Assembly: GCF_009363075.1 (NCBI RefSeq)
Contig: NZ_CP045293.1
Location: 6,049,501 to 6,113,500 of the forward strand
Reading direction: 5' to 3'
DNA: 64,000 nucleotides
Origin: Paenibacillus guangzhouensis
Lineage (GTDB): Bacteria > Bacillota > Bacilli > Paenibacillales > Paenibacillaceae
Below, in pieces: positions 17,133-26,968 of the stretch. The position numbers were made by a program, and so were the translations under genes. The first letter of the stretch is position 1; every line of letters begins with the position of its first letter. A model generated the notes under the pieces. It was not told the DNA's origin and made no database searches. It saw nothing but the letters and a program-made list of their open reading frames with translations.

Positions 17133-17417
17133 ATGTCAAGCCGAAATCGTAAATTGGTTCCAGCCAGCCGTGATGCGTTGTATCAAATGAAGTATGAGAT
17201 TGCTGCTGAATTAGGATTAAGCGTGGCCAGCCCACAGAGCCGCTCAGGTGATTTTTCTTCAGAGTTTGCCGGAGAATTGGGGGAGCATGCGGGGGGCACC
17301 GCTTATGTCACAAAGGACGATTGGGGACATATCTCGTCGAGAGATGTAGGGTACGTCGGAGGTAATATTACCCGAAGATTAATTCAGGAAGCGCAACGCA
17401 CATTAATTCAAGGATAA
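17133..17417 (+). CDS. Alpha/beta-type small acid-soluble spore protein with an internal insertion
   Basis: GGAGGTG eight bases before the ATG at 17133 fixes the start. The 94-residue product carries both halves of the alpha/beta SASP family: MKYEIAAELGL, which includes the germination protease cleavage region, and the DNA-binding part VGGNITRRLIQEAQ. These proteins coat spore DNA and are degraded on germination. The usual family length is 60-70 residues; here about 25 extra residues (from DFSSEFAGELGEH to DDWGHIS) separate the two halves. A possible sigma-G promoter lies upstream. This gene marks the organism as a spore former. Confidence 0.88.
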   Translation: MSSRNRKLVPASRDALYQMKYEIAAELGLSVASPQSRSGDFSSEFAGELGEHAGGTAYVTKDDWGHISSRDVGYVGGNITRRLIQEAQRTLIQG

Positions 17418-17454
17418 GCATAGGATATTGGCATGATCTTACATTATTCATTCG

Positions 17455-17483
17455 TTGACATTGTAGTCCAAATGAAGTAATAT
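17455..17483 (+). promoter_or_regulatory. Sigma-A promoter upstream of metK
   Basis: TTGACA at 17455-17460, exactly 17 bases, TAATAT at 17478-17483; transcription start expected near 17490. Confidence 0.8.
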
Positions 17484-17505
17484 TTTTGTCGAAGGATGTA
17501 ATACA

Positions 17506-17534
17506 ACCTTTTCCAACCGGGAAAGGTCCTTTTT
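17506..17534 (+). terminator. Terminator hairpin in the metK leader
   Basis: ACCTTTTCC and GGGAAAGGT pair around AACC, followed by CCTTTTT. It lies after the metK promoter, so it is either an attenuator of metK or the terminator of the SASP gene placed awkwardly. No SAM riboswitch is present. Confidence 0.7.
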
Positions 17535-17591
17535 ATGTATAGGTATTATAGTTATATGCCAAATTATTATTGAGTTGGAGGTTGAAAACTG

Positions 17592-18794
17592 ATGTCTTTA
17601 AATGGACGACGCTTATTTACTTCAGAGTCGGTTACCGAGGGACATCCGGACAAAATTTGCGATCAAATTTCGGATGCGGTACTGGATGCTTTTCTAACAA
17701 ATGACCCGAACGCTCGGGTGGCGTGTGAAGTTTCTGTTGCAACAGGCCTTGTGCTTGTTATTGGAGAAATCAGCACCAAATCGGAATATGTGGACATCCC
17801 AGCCATCGTACGTAATACGATTAAGGAAATTGGGTATACACGTGCGAAATATGGCTTTGATTATAATACATGTGCCGTTCTGACATCCCTAAATGAACAG
17901 TCGGCAGACATCGCTCAAGGCGTTAACGCAGCGCTTGAGGATCGTGACCCCGCTCAAATGGCTGAAGAAACAGCAAGTATCGGTGCAGGTGACCAAGGTT
18001 TGATGTTTGGTTTTGCAGCGAACGAGACACCTGAATTAATGCCATTGCCAATTGCCTTGTCCCACCGTATCGCACGTCGCTTGTCTGAAGTGCGTAAAGA
18101 TGGTACATTGGACTACCTTCGTCCAGATGGCAAAACGCAAGTAACAATCGAGTACGTCGATGGAAAAGCTGTTCGTGTAGATACAATCGTTGTGTCGACA
18201 CAACATGCTGAAGAAGTGACGTTGGATCAAATCCAAAAAGATATTAAAGAAAAAGTTATTTTACCTGTCGTGCCAGCAGAATTGCTTGACGAGCAGACGA
18301 AATACTTCATTAACCCAACAGGACGCTTTGTAATCGGCGGACCACAAGGGGATGCGGGTCTTACAGGACGTAAAATTATCGTAGATACCTACGGTGGATA
18401 CGCTCGTCATGGCGGCGGCGCGTTCTCTGGTAAGGATCCAACGAAAGTTGACCGTTCCGCAGCTTATGCAGCGCGCTATGTGGCGAAGAACTTGGTTGCA
18501 GCAGGCCTTGCGGATAAATGTGAAATCCAACTTGCTTATGCAATTGGTGTAGCTACACCGGTATCCATCAATGTAGACACGTATGGAACAGGTAAAGTAA
18601 GCGAAGAGAAATTGGTTGAGCTGATTCAGAACAACTTCGATCTTCGTCCAGCAGGTATTATCAAAATGTTGGATCTTCGCAAACCAATCTACCGCCAGAC
18701 TGCAGCATATGGTCACTTCGGCCGTACCGATGTAGATCTTCCGTGGGAACGCGTAGACAAAGCAGAATTGCTCAAAGAACAAGCGAACGCTTAA
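17592..18794 (+). CDS. metK: S-adenosylmethionine synthetase
   Basis: MetK makes S-adenosylmethionine from methionine and ATP in the cytoplasm. The 400-residue length is typical. Visible signatures are [20 protein letters not shown] at the start, the ATP-binding [10 protein letters not shown], and the second family signature [26 protein letters not shown] ends nine bases before the ATG. Codon use is biased, as expected for a highly expressed household enzyme. It sits alone between surface-protein genes, with its own promoter, a hairpin in the leader and a terminator downstream. The SAM it makes would also serve the two methyltransferase-like proteins further along. Confidence 0.98.
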   Translation: MSLNGRRLFTSESVTEGHPDKICDQISDAVLDAFLTNDPNARVACEVSVATGLVLVIGEISTKSEYVDIPAIVRNTIKEIGYTRAKYGFDYNTCAVLTSLNEQSADIAQGVNAALEDRDPAQMAEETASIGAGDQGLMFGFAANETPELMPLPIALSHRIARRLSEVRKDGTLDYLRPDGKTQVTIEYVDGKAVRVDTIVVSTQHAEEVTLDQIQKDIKEKVILPVVPAELLDEQTKYFINPTGRFVIGGPQGDAGLTGRKIIVDTYGGYARHGGGAFSGKDPTKVDRSAAYAARYVAKNLVAAGLADKCEIQLAYAIGVATPVSINVDTYGTGKVSEEKLVELIQNNFDLRPAGIIKMLDLRKPIYRQTAAYGHFGRTDVDLPWERVDKAELLKEQANA

Positions 18795-18825
18795 TTTAAT
18801 AAATTTAACCCAAGGGTTGAAGAAC

Positions 18826-18860
18826 ATACCCCTGTGTGCTAGCCACATAGGGGTATTTTT
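18826..18860 (+). terminator. Intrinsic terminator after metK
   Basis: A 13-bp stem, ATACCCCTGTGTG with CCACATAGGGGTAT, followed by TTTTTG and a second T run. Confidence 0.92.
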
Positions 18861-19046
18861 GTTTTTTTGCGAATGAGTGAAGGATTGGGGTCTAAACTTA
18901 CAAGGCCAATTTACCGAAAATATAGATACGAGTGTCTATTGGATGGCATGGAGAATCCTCCAACAGAAAATGGGACTGTTTTACTTCAATCATCATGCGA
19001 CAATTGTTGCGTGATCCATGGGAGAATACATAGGGGAGCGGATAGA

Positions 19047-22000
19047 ATGAAAAGGAAAGTATCTTTATGGGTAGTGTGTATTTTGGTAATCCAACTGGTT
19101 ATTGGACTGCTACCTGTGTCGGCGGCGGGTACGCAGACTAAGGCAAGCAGCAAATCTGCTGTCAAAGTAGCCAGTGTCACGGATGTGGTGTATACGGCTC
19201 CAAAAGTTTTAATAACGACGCCTGCGTATAATGCGACAGAAGTGAGTATTAATGCTCGATTGGACATCATATTCGATCAACCCGTGATCAAGGGATCAGG
19301 GTATATTTCGATTATGGATCAATCGACGAACAGCGAATACCAGAAGATTGATGTTACTTCAAGCTCGGTAAGCGTGAGTGGCAGCTCTGTGTTTGTCACG
19401 AGCAAAACGTTAGCGGTAAATAAAAGATATTACGTGACGATTGATCCGGGTGCAATTCAAAATACAATCGATGGCGGAAATTTGCCATTCGGAGGTTTAT
19501 CTGGTACTGCGTGGTCTTTTAGCACGGTGAGATCCTCGGATACCTCAGCACCTTACGTAACGAGTTACTCTCCGTCAAATGGGGCGAACATTGCAGCGGC
19601 TTCTTCTTTGTCATTAACTTTTAATAAAATTGTCTTCCCAGGGAGCGGCAATATTCAGATTTTCACCTCCGGCAATCAACTGGTAGACACGATCCCTGTG
19701 AACTCTACCCGTGTCACAGGCGGAGGGACAAGTGTCATCTCGATAATTCCGTCGAGCGGCGCCTTGAGCACGAATACGAGTTACTACGTGAAGATCGATG
19801 CCGGTGCATTTGCCGATCAGTATTATAATCCATATGCAGGGATTTCAAGTACATCCACGTGGACGTTCCGCGTGACTACCGATACGACCAAACCGTATGT
19901 GGTGAGTCAGACGCCTTCCGACGGTTCAACGAATGTAGCAATTAGCGCTACGATTTCAGTAACATTTAGTAAAGAGGTACAATTAAATACTACCTCGATA
20001 TCGCTTCGTCCACTGTATGCGAACACAAGTGCAATTACTGGCCGCACCTCACTAAGCTCAGATCGACGTACGGTAAATATTACACCTCAGTCTAATATGG
20101 CGTTCAGCACGACTTATGCTATTGACATCCCAAGTGATTTTGTGAGGGACTTGGCAGGAAACTCAAACGATGCGAGATCGGGAAACAGTTATTGGACATT
20201 TACGACGACTATTCAAGATAATACGCCACCAGTAATGCAATCAATTAAAATGTATAACAATAATGCGATTGTACTTCAGTATAATGAGTACTTAGATCAG
20301 AATTCAGTGCCGTACACATCCAATTTTACTGTTAGTGTAAACGATGAGAATCGCGGCGTGTCCAGTGTGAGTGTGAGCGGAGATCGCGTTTATGTTTATT
20401 TGCAGAGCGGGGTAGCAGTAGGGCAACTCGTCAAAATCACATATACACCAGGTGTGCGACCAATACAAGATTTAGCTAGAAATCGGGCGAGCAGCTTATA
20501 TAATCAAGTTGTACAGAATACAGTCGAAACGACATTGCCAAAGGTTACAAGTGGATACATTTCAGGCCGTACAGTAAATCTGACATTCAGTGACTCTGTA
20601 TACAATCTATCATCTAATGCTTACACACAATTTACAGTAACAGCGAATGGCAGTACAAAGAGCATTAGTAGCAATACAACCTACAATAGTACTAGCATAA
20701 GTTTGACACTCGATAGTTCCGTAAGTAATGGCGATGTTGTCAAAGTGAGTTATACGCCGGGCTCCTATCCATTAAAGAGCTATTATGGTACGCCGATGAG
20801 CTCATTTACAGATTTCTACATTCGTAATTATAATGACAACGTAGCACCGGTGCTGGAATCGACAAGCGTAAGTGGTAGCAAGTTGGTTCTGACCTATAAT
20901 GAAGGTATGGATAGCTCTTATATCCCAATGAAGAGCCACTTCTCTGTCTTGGTGGATGATAAGCCACGTTATGTAACAGCGATTAGTATTAATCAAAATA
21001 TTGTAGAACTGACGTTAGCATCCAGCGTGACGAACGGGCAAGCTGTTACGGTATCCTACGCACCAGGAGATCCTAGGCTTCGAGACTTGAACAGTAACTA
21101 TGCACCCGCATTCAACCTTGTGAAGGTGGGTATTTCGCTGGATACGGATGTTCCATATGTAAAGACAGCAACCGTAAGTGGGGATACACTGACCTTAAAT
21201 TTATCTGAGAAGGTAACAACGGCTTCGAGCTTAGGCTCCTCGCAATTCTCCGTGAAGGTAAATAATACGAACGTAAGCCTTCAATCTGTCGTTCTGAATA
21301 GCGCCGGGGATACAATTTCGATTAACTTGGTAACATCAGTTACAGCGGGACAGAACGTGACTGTAAGTTATACGCCAGGGAGTTACCCACTGAAGAATAG
21401 CAAGGGAAACGAAATGAAGGCATTTACGAATACAACGGTTACGAATCAGACCGGTTCCTCTACATCTGGATCTAATCTGCTCACGACGGAACAAAGCTAT
21501 AATCCGGTAGCAACAGGGCTTAATATTCTAAAAACAGAGAATGCAAAGACGAGTTCTGACCGTTCTCGCTTAGGGAAGACGATTAATCGTTATTCCATTG
21601 ATAAAGATAAGCTTAAAGAGGCATTTATCTACGTGATCTCGCAAGATCGCTCCTTGAATAAGATGGTTACATTTGATGTGCCTGCAACGGAACGTGCGGC
21701 GTCGGTGCTCATTCCACTTCAGGCGTTAGAGGAAGTATTCGTTCAGAACAAAAATACGTATATGTCTATCCGTCATGGTGACATGATGTATATCATGCCT
21801 CTAAGTAACCTAAAGTTTGGTGATGTCACAAGAGAGTTTGGGACATCGTCTGGCAATATCTCATTATTACTTCAGTTTGAGAAGCAAGAAACGACAGGAA
21901 TGATTCCTTTAATTTCTGAATTAGGTAGAAATGGAGCTCAGGCAGTTACTGATCCATATGATTTCAGAATATCTGGCTTGGTGACCACACCGACACCGAA

Positions 22001-22772
22001 GGTGTTGGACTTACAAATCTTAATGCAACATACAATGAAAGTGAAGCAACAAATTAATCAAGATCAAACATCGACGGTTCGTTATGATTTAAGTGCGGGC
22101 AATTTAAGTTATGTCCCCACTATCTTCGGAAAAGATACGTCAGCGGCCTACGTTACCTTTACCGGGCCAAGTAACGACATGTACCGAATCGTAAGTAATA
22201 ATGCGTACTACGCGGATGTGCAGACCCATTGGGCAAAAGCGGATATTAATCAGCTCGCTTCGAAGTTCGTCGTAGAAGGACGTTCGAATACGGCGTTTGT
22301 GCCGAATGCAGCGATTACGCGTGCGGAGTTTGCTGTATTCGTCGCGAGAGCGCTTGGATTGTCTGGCGATAAAGCATCAGCTGCAAGATTTAAGGATGTA
22401 TCGACCAATACGACGGTCGGTGCCTATATCGGCGCTGCGTCGAAGGCAGGTATCATTCAAGGGAACACGGACGGTACATTCAAGCCGAACAACTTGATTA
22501 CACGTGAACAAATGGCGCTGATGGTTGTTCGTGCGATGGATCATGTGGGCAAGGGAGTTGTACTCGACACGGATTCAAGTACACTTCTGAAGAAGTTTAC
22601 GGACCGCGGGAAAATTAATAAGAGTGCTCAGGTTTCCGTAGCGAAGGCGCTGCAATCGGAGATTATTGCCGGGATGACGGCGACAACGTTCAATCCGCAA
22701 GGCAATGCAACGCGAGCTCAAGCCGTCGTTATGTTGAAGCGCATGATGCAATCAATCCAATATTTGAACTAA
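19047..22772 (+). CDS. Secreted SLH protein with Big_5- and SwmB-like repeats (1241 residues)
   Basis: GGGGAG eight bases upstream and a signal peptide (MKRKVSLWVVCILVIQ, ending VSAAG) fix the ATG at 19047; the open frame runs on upstream without a ribosome site. Three Big_5-type Ig domains (each with a TTPAYNATEV- or QTPSDGSTNV-like opening and a TWTF/AWSF close) are followed by four or five SwmB-like repeats recognised by VKVSYTPGSYPLKS-type endings. After a linker domain, residues from about 1050 form three SLH modules with TRAE, TREQ and TRAQ. It should be anchored to pyruvylated SCWP. The role is structural or adhesive by analogy; substrate unknown. Confidence 0.88.
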   Translation: MKRKVSLWVVCILVIQLVIGLLPVSAAGTQTKASSKSAVKVASVTDVVYTAPKVLITTPAYNATEVSINARLDIIFDQPVIKGSGYISIMDQSTNSEYQKIDVTSSSVSVSGSSVFVTSKTLAVNKRYYVTIDPGAIQNTIDGGNLPFGGLSGTAWSFSTVRSSDTSAPYVTSYSPSNGANIAAASSLSLTFNKIVFPGSGNIQIFTSGNQLVDTIPVNSTRVTGGGTSVISIIPSSGALSTNTSYYVKIDAGAFADQYYNPYAGISSTSTWTFRVTTDTTKPYVVSQTPSDGSTNVAISATISVTFSKEVQLNTTSISLRPLYANTSAITGRTSLSSDRRTVNITPQSNMAFSTTYAIDIPSDFVRDLAGNSNDARSGNSYWTFTTTIQDNTPPVMQSIKMYNNNAIVLQYNEYLDQNSVPYTSNFTVSVNDENRGVSSVSVSGDRVYVYLQSGVAVGQLVKITYTPGVRPIQDLARNRASSLYNQVVQNTVETTLPKVTSGYISGRTVNLTFSDSVYNLSSNAYTQFTVTANGSTKSISSNTTYNSTSISLTLDSSVSNGDVVKVSYTPGSYPLKSYYGTPMSSFTDFYIRNYNDNVAPVLESTSVSGSKLVLTYNEGMDSSYIPMKSHFSVLVDDKPRYVTAISINQNIVELTLASSVTNGQAVTVSYAPGDPRLRDLNSNYAPAFNLVKVGISLDTDVPYVKTATVSGDTLTLNLSEKVTTASSLGSSQFSVKVNNTNVSLQSVVLNSAGDTISINLVTSVTAGQNVTVSYTPGSYPLKNSKGNEMKAFTNTTVTNQTGSSTSGSNLLTTEQSYNPVATGLNILKTENAKTSSDRSRLGKTINRYSIDKDKLKEAFIYVISQDRSLNKMVTFDVPATERAASVLIPLQALEEVFVQNKNTYMSIRHGDMMYIMPLSNLKFGDVTREFGTSSGNISLLLQFEKQETTGMIPLISELGRNGAQAVTDPYDFRISGLVTTPTPKVLDLQILMQHTMKVKQQINQDQTSTVRYDLSAGNLSYVPTIFGKDTSAAYVTFTGPSNDMYRIVSNNAYYADVQTHWAKADINQLASKFVVEGRSNTAFVPNAAITRAEFAVFVARALGLSGDKASAARFKDVSTNTTVGAYIGAASKAGIIQGNTDGTFKPNNLITREQMALMVVRAMDHVGKGVVLDTDSSTLLKKFTDRGKINKSAQVSVAKALQSEIIAGMTATTFNPQGNATRAQAVVMLKRMMQSIQYLN

Positions 22773-22800
22773 GTAAAACAATGAAATAGAGCTAGAAAGA

Positions 22801-22832
22801 AAACCGCCGAGAGAGATTTCGGCGGTTTTTTT
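22801..22832 (+). terminator. Intrinsic terminator after the SwmB/SLH gene
   Basis: AAACCGCCGA and TCGGCGGTTT pair, followed by a run of seven T. Confidence 0.92.
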
Positions 22833-22844
22833 GGGCTATTTGGC

Positions 22845-22862
22845 TCATTTCCTAGGAAATGA
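22845..22862 (+). promoter_or_regulatory. Perfect 18-bp palindrome upstream of the phosphodiester glycosidase gene
   Basis: TCATTTCCTAGGAAATGA reads the same on both strands. It lies 120 bases before the start codon, where a regulator-binding site would be expected. The regulator is unknown. Confidence 0.4.
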
Positions 22863-22981
22863 CGTAACTTTTTGGCGAAAAAAGAGTCTATTATATAGAG
22901 TGAAACTCGAAATAGAAGATTTTATCTAATGATAGTAGATGATTTCGACAGACCCTGGGATGAATAGGAGAGCTACGAGAC

Positions 22982-25714
22982 ATGATGCAGAAAAGCAGTG
23001 ACACGGTACGCCGTGGCGTATACGTGATTGGGAGGAAAGTGTTTATACTAACGGTTGCGGGTGTATTGCTCTTGCAGCCTATTTGGGCGGACAGCAGTGT
23101 ATATGGGGCGGCCGCTAATTCTAGTAATAGCGGGATATCAACAACAAGTAAGAAAATTAACGATCATATCGTGCAAGTTCAGTCCGGTATGATTACTGCT
23201 GGCGCGAAGATGGTTGAATATCAATGGTCTGGAACACGTTCGAAAAAGAACGTAACCGCAAAAGTGAATGTGATCGAAGTGGATCTAACGAATCCCAATG
23301 TCAAAATGGACGTGATGACAGGTCAAAACGGACAATTTACAACGACGCAATCGGTCGGCGGCATGGCGAAGGAGACTGGCGCGGTTGCAGGGGTAAACGG
23401 TGACTACTTCCAGACGGCTACGGGCAAAGATCGCGCACCGCTTGGTGCACAGGTTGCAAATAATGAATTTATGTCGAGTCCGTCGCAATTGAGCGGGATG
23501 TATGCTTTTGCGTTGACAGCGAACAGGGAACCCGTCATTGACCTATTTACCTTCGAAGGGCAAGTAACGGCTCCAGACGGCACAACGTTCCCGCTCGCTG
23601 GGATCAACAAGGCAAGTTACATGACGGAGCCGAATAACGCATACAGTCATGTGAATGCGATGTATGTATATACAAGTGCTTGGAAGTCGCTAACCCGTCC
23701 AGCGGAATCTGCAACGACGCCGACAGAAGTGCTCGTGCAGAATGGCGTCGTCATGCAAATCTCGGAAGGCACGCGTTTGGAAATGCCGGTACCAGGAGAT
23801 GGATATATTCTGCGTACGCATGGACAAGCTGCTAACTTCATTCGTGAGCATGTGCAAGTTGGCCAACAGCTGCAGGTGAATTATAACCTCGTTGCGGCAT
23901 CCAGCGGACAAAAAGTAGATCCAAACTCGCTTCAGATGATGATCGGCGGACACACACTACTCGTTGAGAACGGGAAACCATCCACGTTTTCGCGAAATAC
24001 AAATTCAATTAGTGGCAGTAGCGCTCGCGCGCGGACAGCAGTTGGATATTCGCAGGACAAAAAGACGGCTTATGTCGTGACGGTTCAAGACAATGGCACA
24101 AGCTCTGGTATGACACTTAAGGAACTGCAAAGCTTCATGCAAGATATTGGCATCTGGAAAGCTGTGAATTTAGATGGTGGCGGTTCAACAACGATGGTAT
24201 CTAGACCTCTTGGGGAGACAGATACGTCACTCACGTTCGATACCGAATACGGTAAGACGCAACGGGGAGTGGTGAACGGTCTTGGGATCTATACGACGGC
24301 ACCTAAAGGCGAACTGAAAGGTCTAATGGTGAGTGGACAGAACACGCTGTTCGTCGGACAAGAGACGACGTATGCCCTTAAAGGCTATGACACGTATTAC
24401 AACCCGTATGATACATCGAGTCTTGCTGTGAACTGGAGCGCTTCATCGGAAGCAATGAAGTGGACAGGTCAGAACTTCAAAGCGATGAAATCCGGAAAGA
24501 CGGAAGTGATTGCGAAGTCCCAGAATGCGAAGACCAGCATGAACGTTGAAGTAATCGGTGGAAATCAGCTGGCAGAAATGAATCTAAGTAACAATATGGG
24601 CGCTCTGGAGGCAGGTGCTCAGAACGCAACAGATATTACTGTTAAATTAATCGATGGCCGTACGTTGTCTCTTCCTGCAGAATCTGTGAAATGGGAGTTT
24701 ATTGGATTCAAGGGTTCCGTCCAAGGCAACACGATTACCGTGAGTGAAGTCAATCCAGATGCTCAAATCGGATATGCGATTGCGCGATACGATGGTTTCA
24801 GTACAGTCATGACGATGCAATCCGGTATGACCCAAATGTGGGAAGATTTCGAGAATGTGAAGTATCCGATTCAGTTCACAGGCTCTCCAGCCGAAGTGCA
24901 AGGAAGCGCAGCGGTGGTGACAGGTGTGACTGGTCGCGAGAAGTCCAAAGTGCTTGATTTGCAATACGATATGACGAAAGCTACCGGTAAACTATATGCT
25001 TACGCAGAATTGAACGGTAAGAACGGTAAGGCGCTAGATATCACCCCAACCTCGATGAGTATTGATGTCATGGGTGATAGTAGTCTGAATTGGCTGCGCG
25101 CAGAATTTGTGGATGCGAATAATCAATCGATCTATGTGGACCTTGCCAAAGCCATCGACTGGTCAGGCTGGAAGACGCTCAATATCGACCTTAGTGCACA
25201 GAAGCTTAACAGTGCAATGAAGCTGAAGCGGGTATATGTCGTAAACGTGCCGGAAGGACAAGATGAGCGCCAGCTAACGGGCGAGGTTGCTTTTGACAAC
25301 ATTCAATTCAAGGGGGCTGCATCGGGGAACTCTCTTACGCTGCCGAAGCCAGCCGTTGTCCTCAAAGTGAACGATACGACAGCAGTTGTGGACGGGAAGA
25401 ACAAGAAGATCGAAGTCGCACCGATTGTACGGGATAACGTAACCTATGTACCGGTAAAAGTGATTCTCGATGAATTCGGCGGAAGCGCACGTTGGGAATC
25501 TGCAATCAAAAAGGTCATGGTGCTGCGCGCAGATCGGATGATGGAACTATGGGTGGGCCAAAAGGATTATATTGCTAACGGAAAACGCAATACTTCGGAA
25601 GTGTCGCCAATCATCTATAAAAATCGTACCTATGTCCCATTACGTCTCGTGTCGGAGCAAATTGGTCTTAAAGTCGACTGGGATGGCAAAAACAAGTCCA
25701 TTACATTGCAATGA
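22982..25714 (+). CDS. Secreted phosphodiester glycosidase (NAGPA domain) with copper-amine-oxidase-like C-terminal domains
   Basis: A 910-residue secreted protein: signal peptide at about residues 18-45, then an NAGPA-type phosphodiester glycosidase domain over roughly residues 75-440, with VAGVNGDYFQ and the family's AVNLDGGGSTTMVSR. Such domains remove a sugar from a phosphodiester, for instance the GlcNAc that covers mannose-6-phosphate in the animal uncovering enzyme; bacterial targets are less clear but may be wall polymers. A beta-rich middle part follows. The last 110 residues are a copper-amine-oxidase N-terminal-like stalk domain (YVPVKVILDEFGG, YVPLRLVSEQIG), common in Paenibacillus surface proteins. 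AGGAG is 11 bases before the ATG at 22982. Confidence 0.85.
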   Translation: MMQKSSDTVRRGVYVIGRKVFILTVAGVLLLQPIWADSSVYGAAANSSNSGISTTSKKINDHIVQVQSGMITAGAKMVEYQWSGTRSKKNVTAKVNVIEVDLTNPNVKMDVMTGQNGQFTTTQSVGGMAKETGAVAGVNGDYFQTATGKDRAPLGAQVANNEFMSSPSQLSGMYAFALTANREPVIDLFTFEGQVTAPDGTTFPLAGINKASYMTEPNNAYSHVNAMYVYTSAWKSLTRPAESATTPTEVLVQNGVVMQISEGTRLEMPVPGDGYILRTHGQAANFIREHVQVGQQLQVNYNLVAASSGQKVDPNSLQMMIGGHTLLVENGKPSTFSRNTNSISGSSARARTAVGYSQDKKTAYVVTVQDNGTSSGMTLKELQSFMQDIGIWKAVNLDGGGSTTMVSRPLGETDTSLTFDTEYGKTQRGVVNGLGIYTTAPKGELKGLMVSGQNTLFVGQETTYALKGYDTYYNPYDTSSLAVNWSASSEAMKWTGQNFKAMKSGKTEVIAKSQNAKTSMNVEVIGGNQLAEMNLSNNMGALEAGAQNATDITVKLIDGRTLSLPAESVKWEFIGFKGSVQGNTITVSEVNPDAQIGYAIARYDGFSTVMTMQSGMTQMWEDFENVKYPIQFTGSPAEVQGSAAVVTGVTGREKSKVLDLQYDMTKATGKLYAYAELNGKNGKALDITPTSMSIDVMGDSSLNWLRAEFVDANNQSIYVDLAKAIDWSGWKTLNIDLSAQKLNSAMKLKRVYVVNVPEGQDERQLTGEVAFDNIQFKGAASGNSLTLPKPAVVLKVNDTTAVVDGKNKKIEVAPIVRDNVTYVPVKVILDEFGGSARWESAIKKVMVLRADRMMELWVGQKDYIANGKRNTSEVSPIIYKNRTYVPLRLVSEQIGLKVDWDGKNKSITLQ

Positions 25715-25771
25715 TGTGGTATGATACTATTAGCTTCTCGGACATTGTGATAGAAATGGAGTAGATCTCTT

Positions 25772-26968
25772 GTGGAGCAAGTAGATGTGATCGATCGTGT
25801 CATAAAGAATGCGATAAGCGTCATGGAAAGCAGCAAATATCAAATCTTTGAAATTCTCGATAACTCGCGTTCAGAGATGCGTTCGCTCAATCAAGAGCTT
25901 CAACATGTCATGAAGGAAGCAGGGGAGACCGTGGATCGGGTTGATATTCTTGAACGAGATTATCGACTGGCGCGAATTCGCCTGACGGAAGTTAGCCGCG
26001 ACTTTGTACGGTATACGGAGGCCGATATTAAAGCCGCATATGAGAAAGCAACACAGATACAACTCGATCTCATGATTTTTCGCGAAAAAGAAATATATCT
26101 CCGCGCTCGCCGCGATGATCTGCAGAAACGGGTACGCAATGTAGAGAAATCGATCGAGCGGGCCGAAACTATAGGTTCTCAAATGAATGTAGTCCTGGAA
26201 TATTTATCGGGTGATCTTAATCAGGTCACCCGTATTCTCGAATCAGCGAAGAACCGTCAGCTCATCGGGCTCAAGATTATTGTGGCGCAAGAGGAAGAGC
26301 GAAAGCGGATCGCTAGAGAAATTCATGACGGCCCTGCGCAGTCACTGGCAAATCTAGTGCTTAGGACGGAAATTGTCGAAAGAATGATGCATAAGCAGGA
26401 TTTTAACCAGGTATTGGACGAAATAGTAGATTTGAAATCACAAATCCGTGCCGGTCTGGAAGAGATTCGTAAAGTGATCTTTAACCTGCGGCCGATGGCC
26501 CTGGACGATTTAGGACTTATTCCGACGCTGCGTAAATTTGTACATGATTTTGAGGAGAAGACTCGCATCCGAACGACCTTTGAAGTAAGAGGGAAAGAGC
26601 TTCGTCTAAATTCAGGAATGGAAGCTGCCATATTCCGATTGGTTCAAGAAGCATTTACGAACACGATGAAACACGCTCACGCTTCTTACGTTTCGCTTGA
26701 TATTACATTCCAAACCCAAATGGTTAAGCTGGTGATCCAAGACAATGGTCAAGGATTTAATAAAGATTTATTGTCGGAGAAGCAGAAGAAGCATACGCAT
26801 TTTGGCCTGATTGGGATGCAAGAGAGAGTTGAATTACTAGAAGGGAGGATGGAAGTCGAATCCACCGAAAATGTGGGGACGAAGATCATATTCGTTATTC
26901 CTACGAATGCTAACAGTAGAGAGGAGTTGCAGGATGGATACGAAAACAACGGGTACGGGAAAAATTAA
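25772..26968 (+). CDS. degS: DegS, cytoplasmic sensor histidine kinase
   Basis: A 398-residue kinase without membrane segments. The N-terminal half is a long coiled coil, as in DegS of B. subtilis. The HisKA_3 box RKRIAREIHDGPAQS carries the phospho-accepting His185, followed by the ATPase part with FRLVQEAFTNTMKHAHA, DNGQGF and FGLIGMQERVELL. DegS phosphorylates DegU, which controls secreted enzymes, competence and motility. The start is GTG at 25772, ten bases after GGAG. The gene overlaps degU by 35 bases. Its position before comF and the flagellar genes matches B. subtilis. Confidence 0.95.
   Translation: MEQVDVIDRVIKNAISVMESSKYQIFEILDNSRSEMRSLNQELQHVMKEAGETVDRVDILERDYRLARIRLTEVSRDFVRYTEADIKAAYEKATQIQLDLMIFREKEIYLRARRDDLQKRVRNVEKSIERAETIGSQMNVVLEYLSGDLNQVTRILESAKNRQLIGLKIIVAQEEERKRIAREIHDGPAQSLANLVLRTEIVERMMHKQDFNQVLDEIVDLKSQIRAGLEEIRKVIFNLRPMALDDLGLIPTLRKFVHDFEEKTRIRTTFEVRGKELRLNSGMEAAIFRLVQEAFTNTMKHAHASYVSLDITFQTQMVKLVIQDNGQGFNKDLLSEKQKKHTHFGLIGMQERVELLEGRMEVESTENVGTKIIFVIPTNANSREELQDGYENNGYGKN

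Noticed and set aside
17420-17590. SAM (S-box) riboswitch before metK
   Set aside because: Too short and lacks the conserved S-box core; only a simple hairpin is present.
18867-19046. N-terminal extension of the SwmB/SLH protein by 60 residues
   Set aside because: The extension would hide a clear signal peptide and has no ribosome site; ATG 19047 has both.
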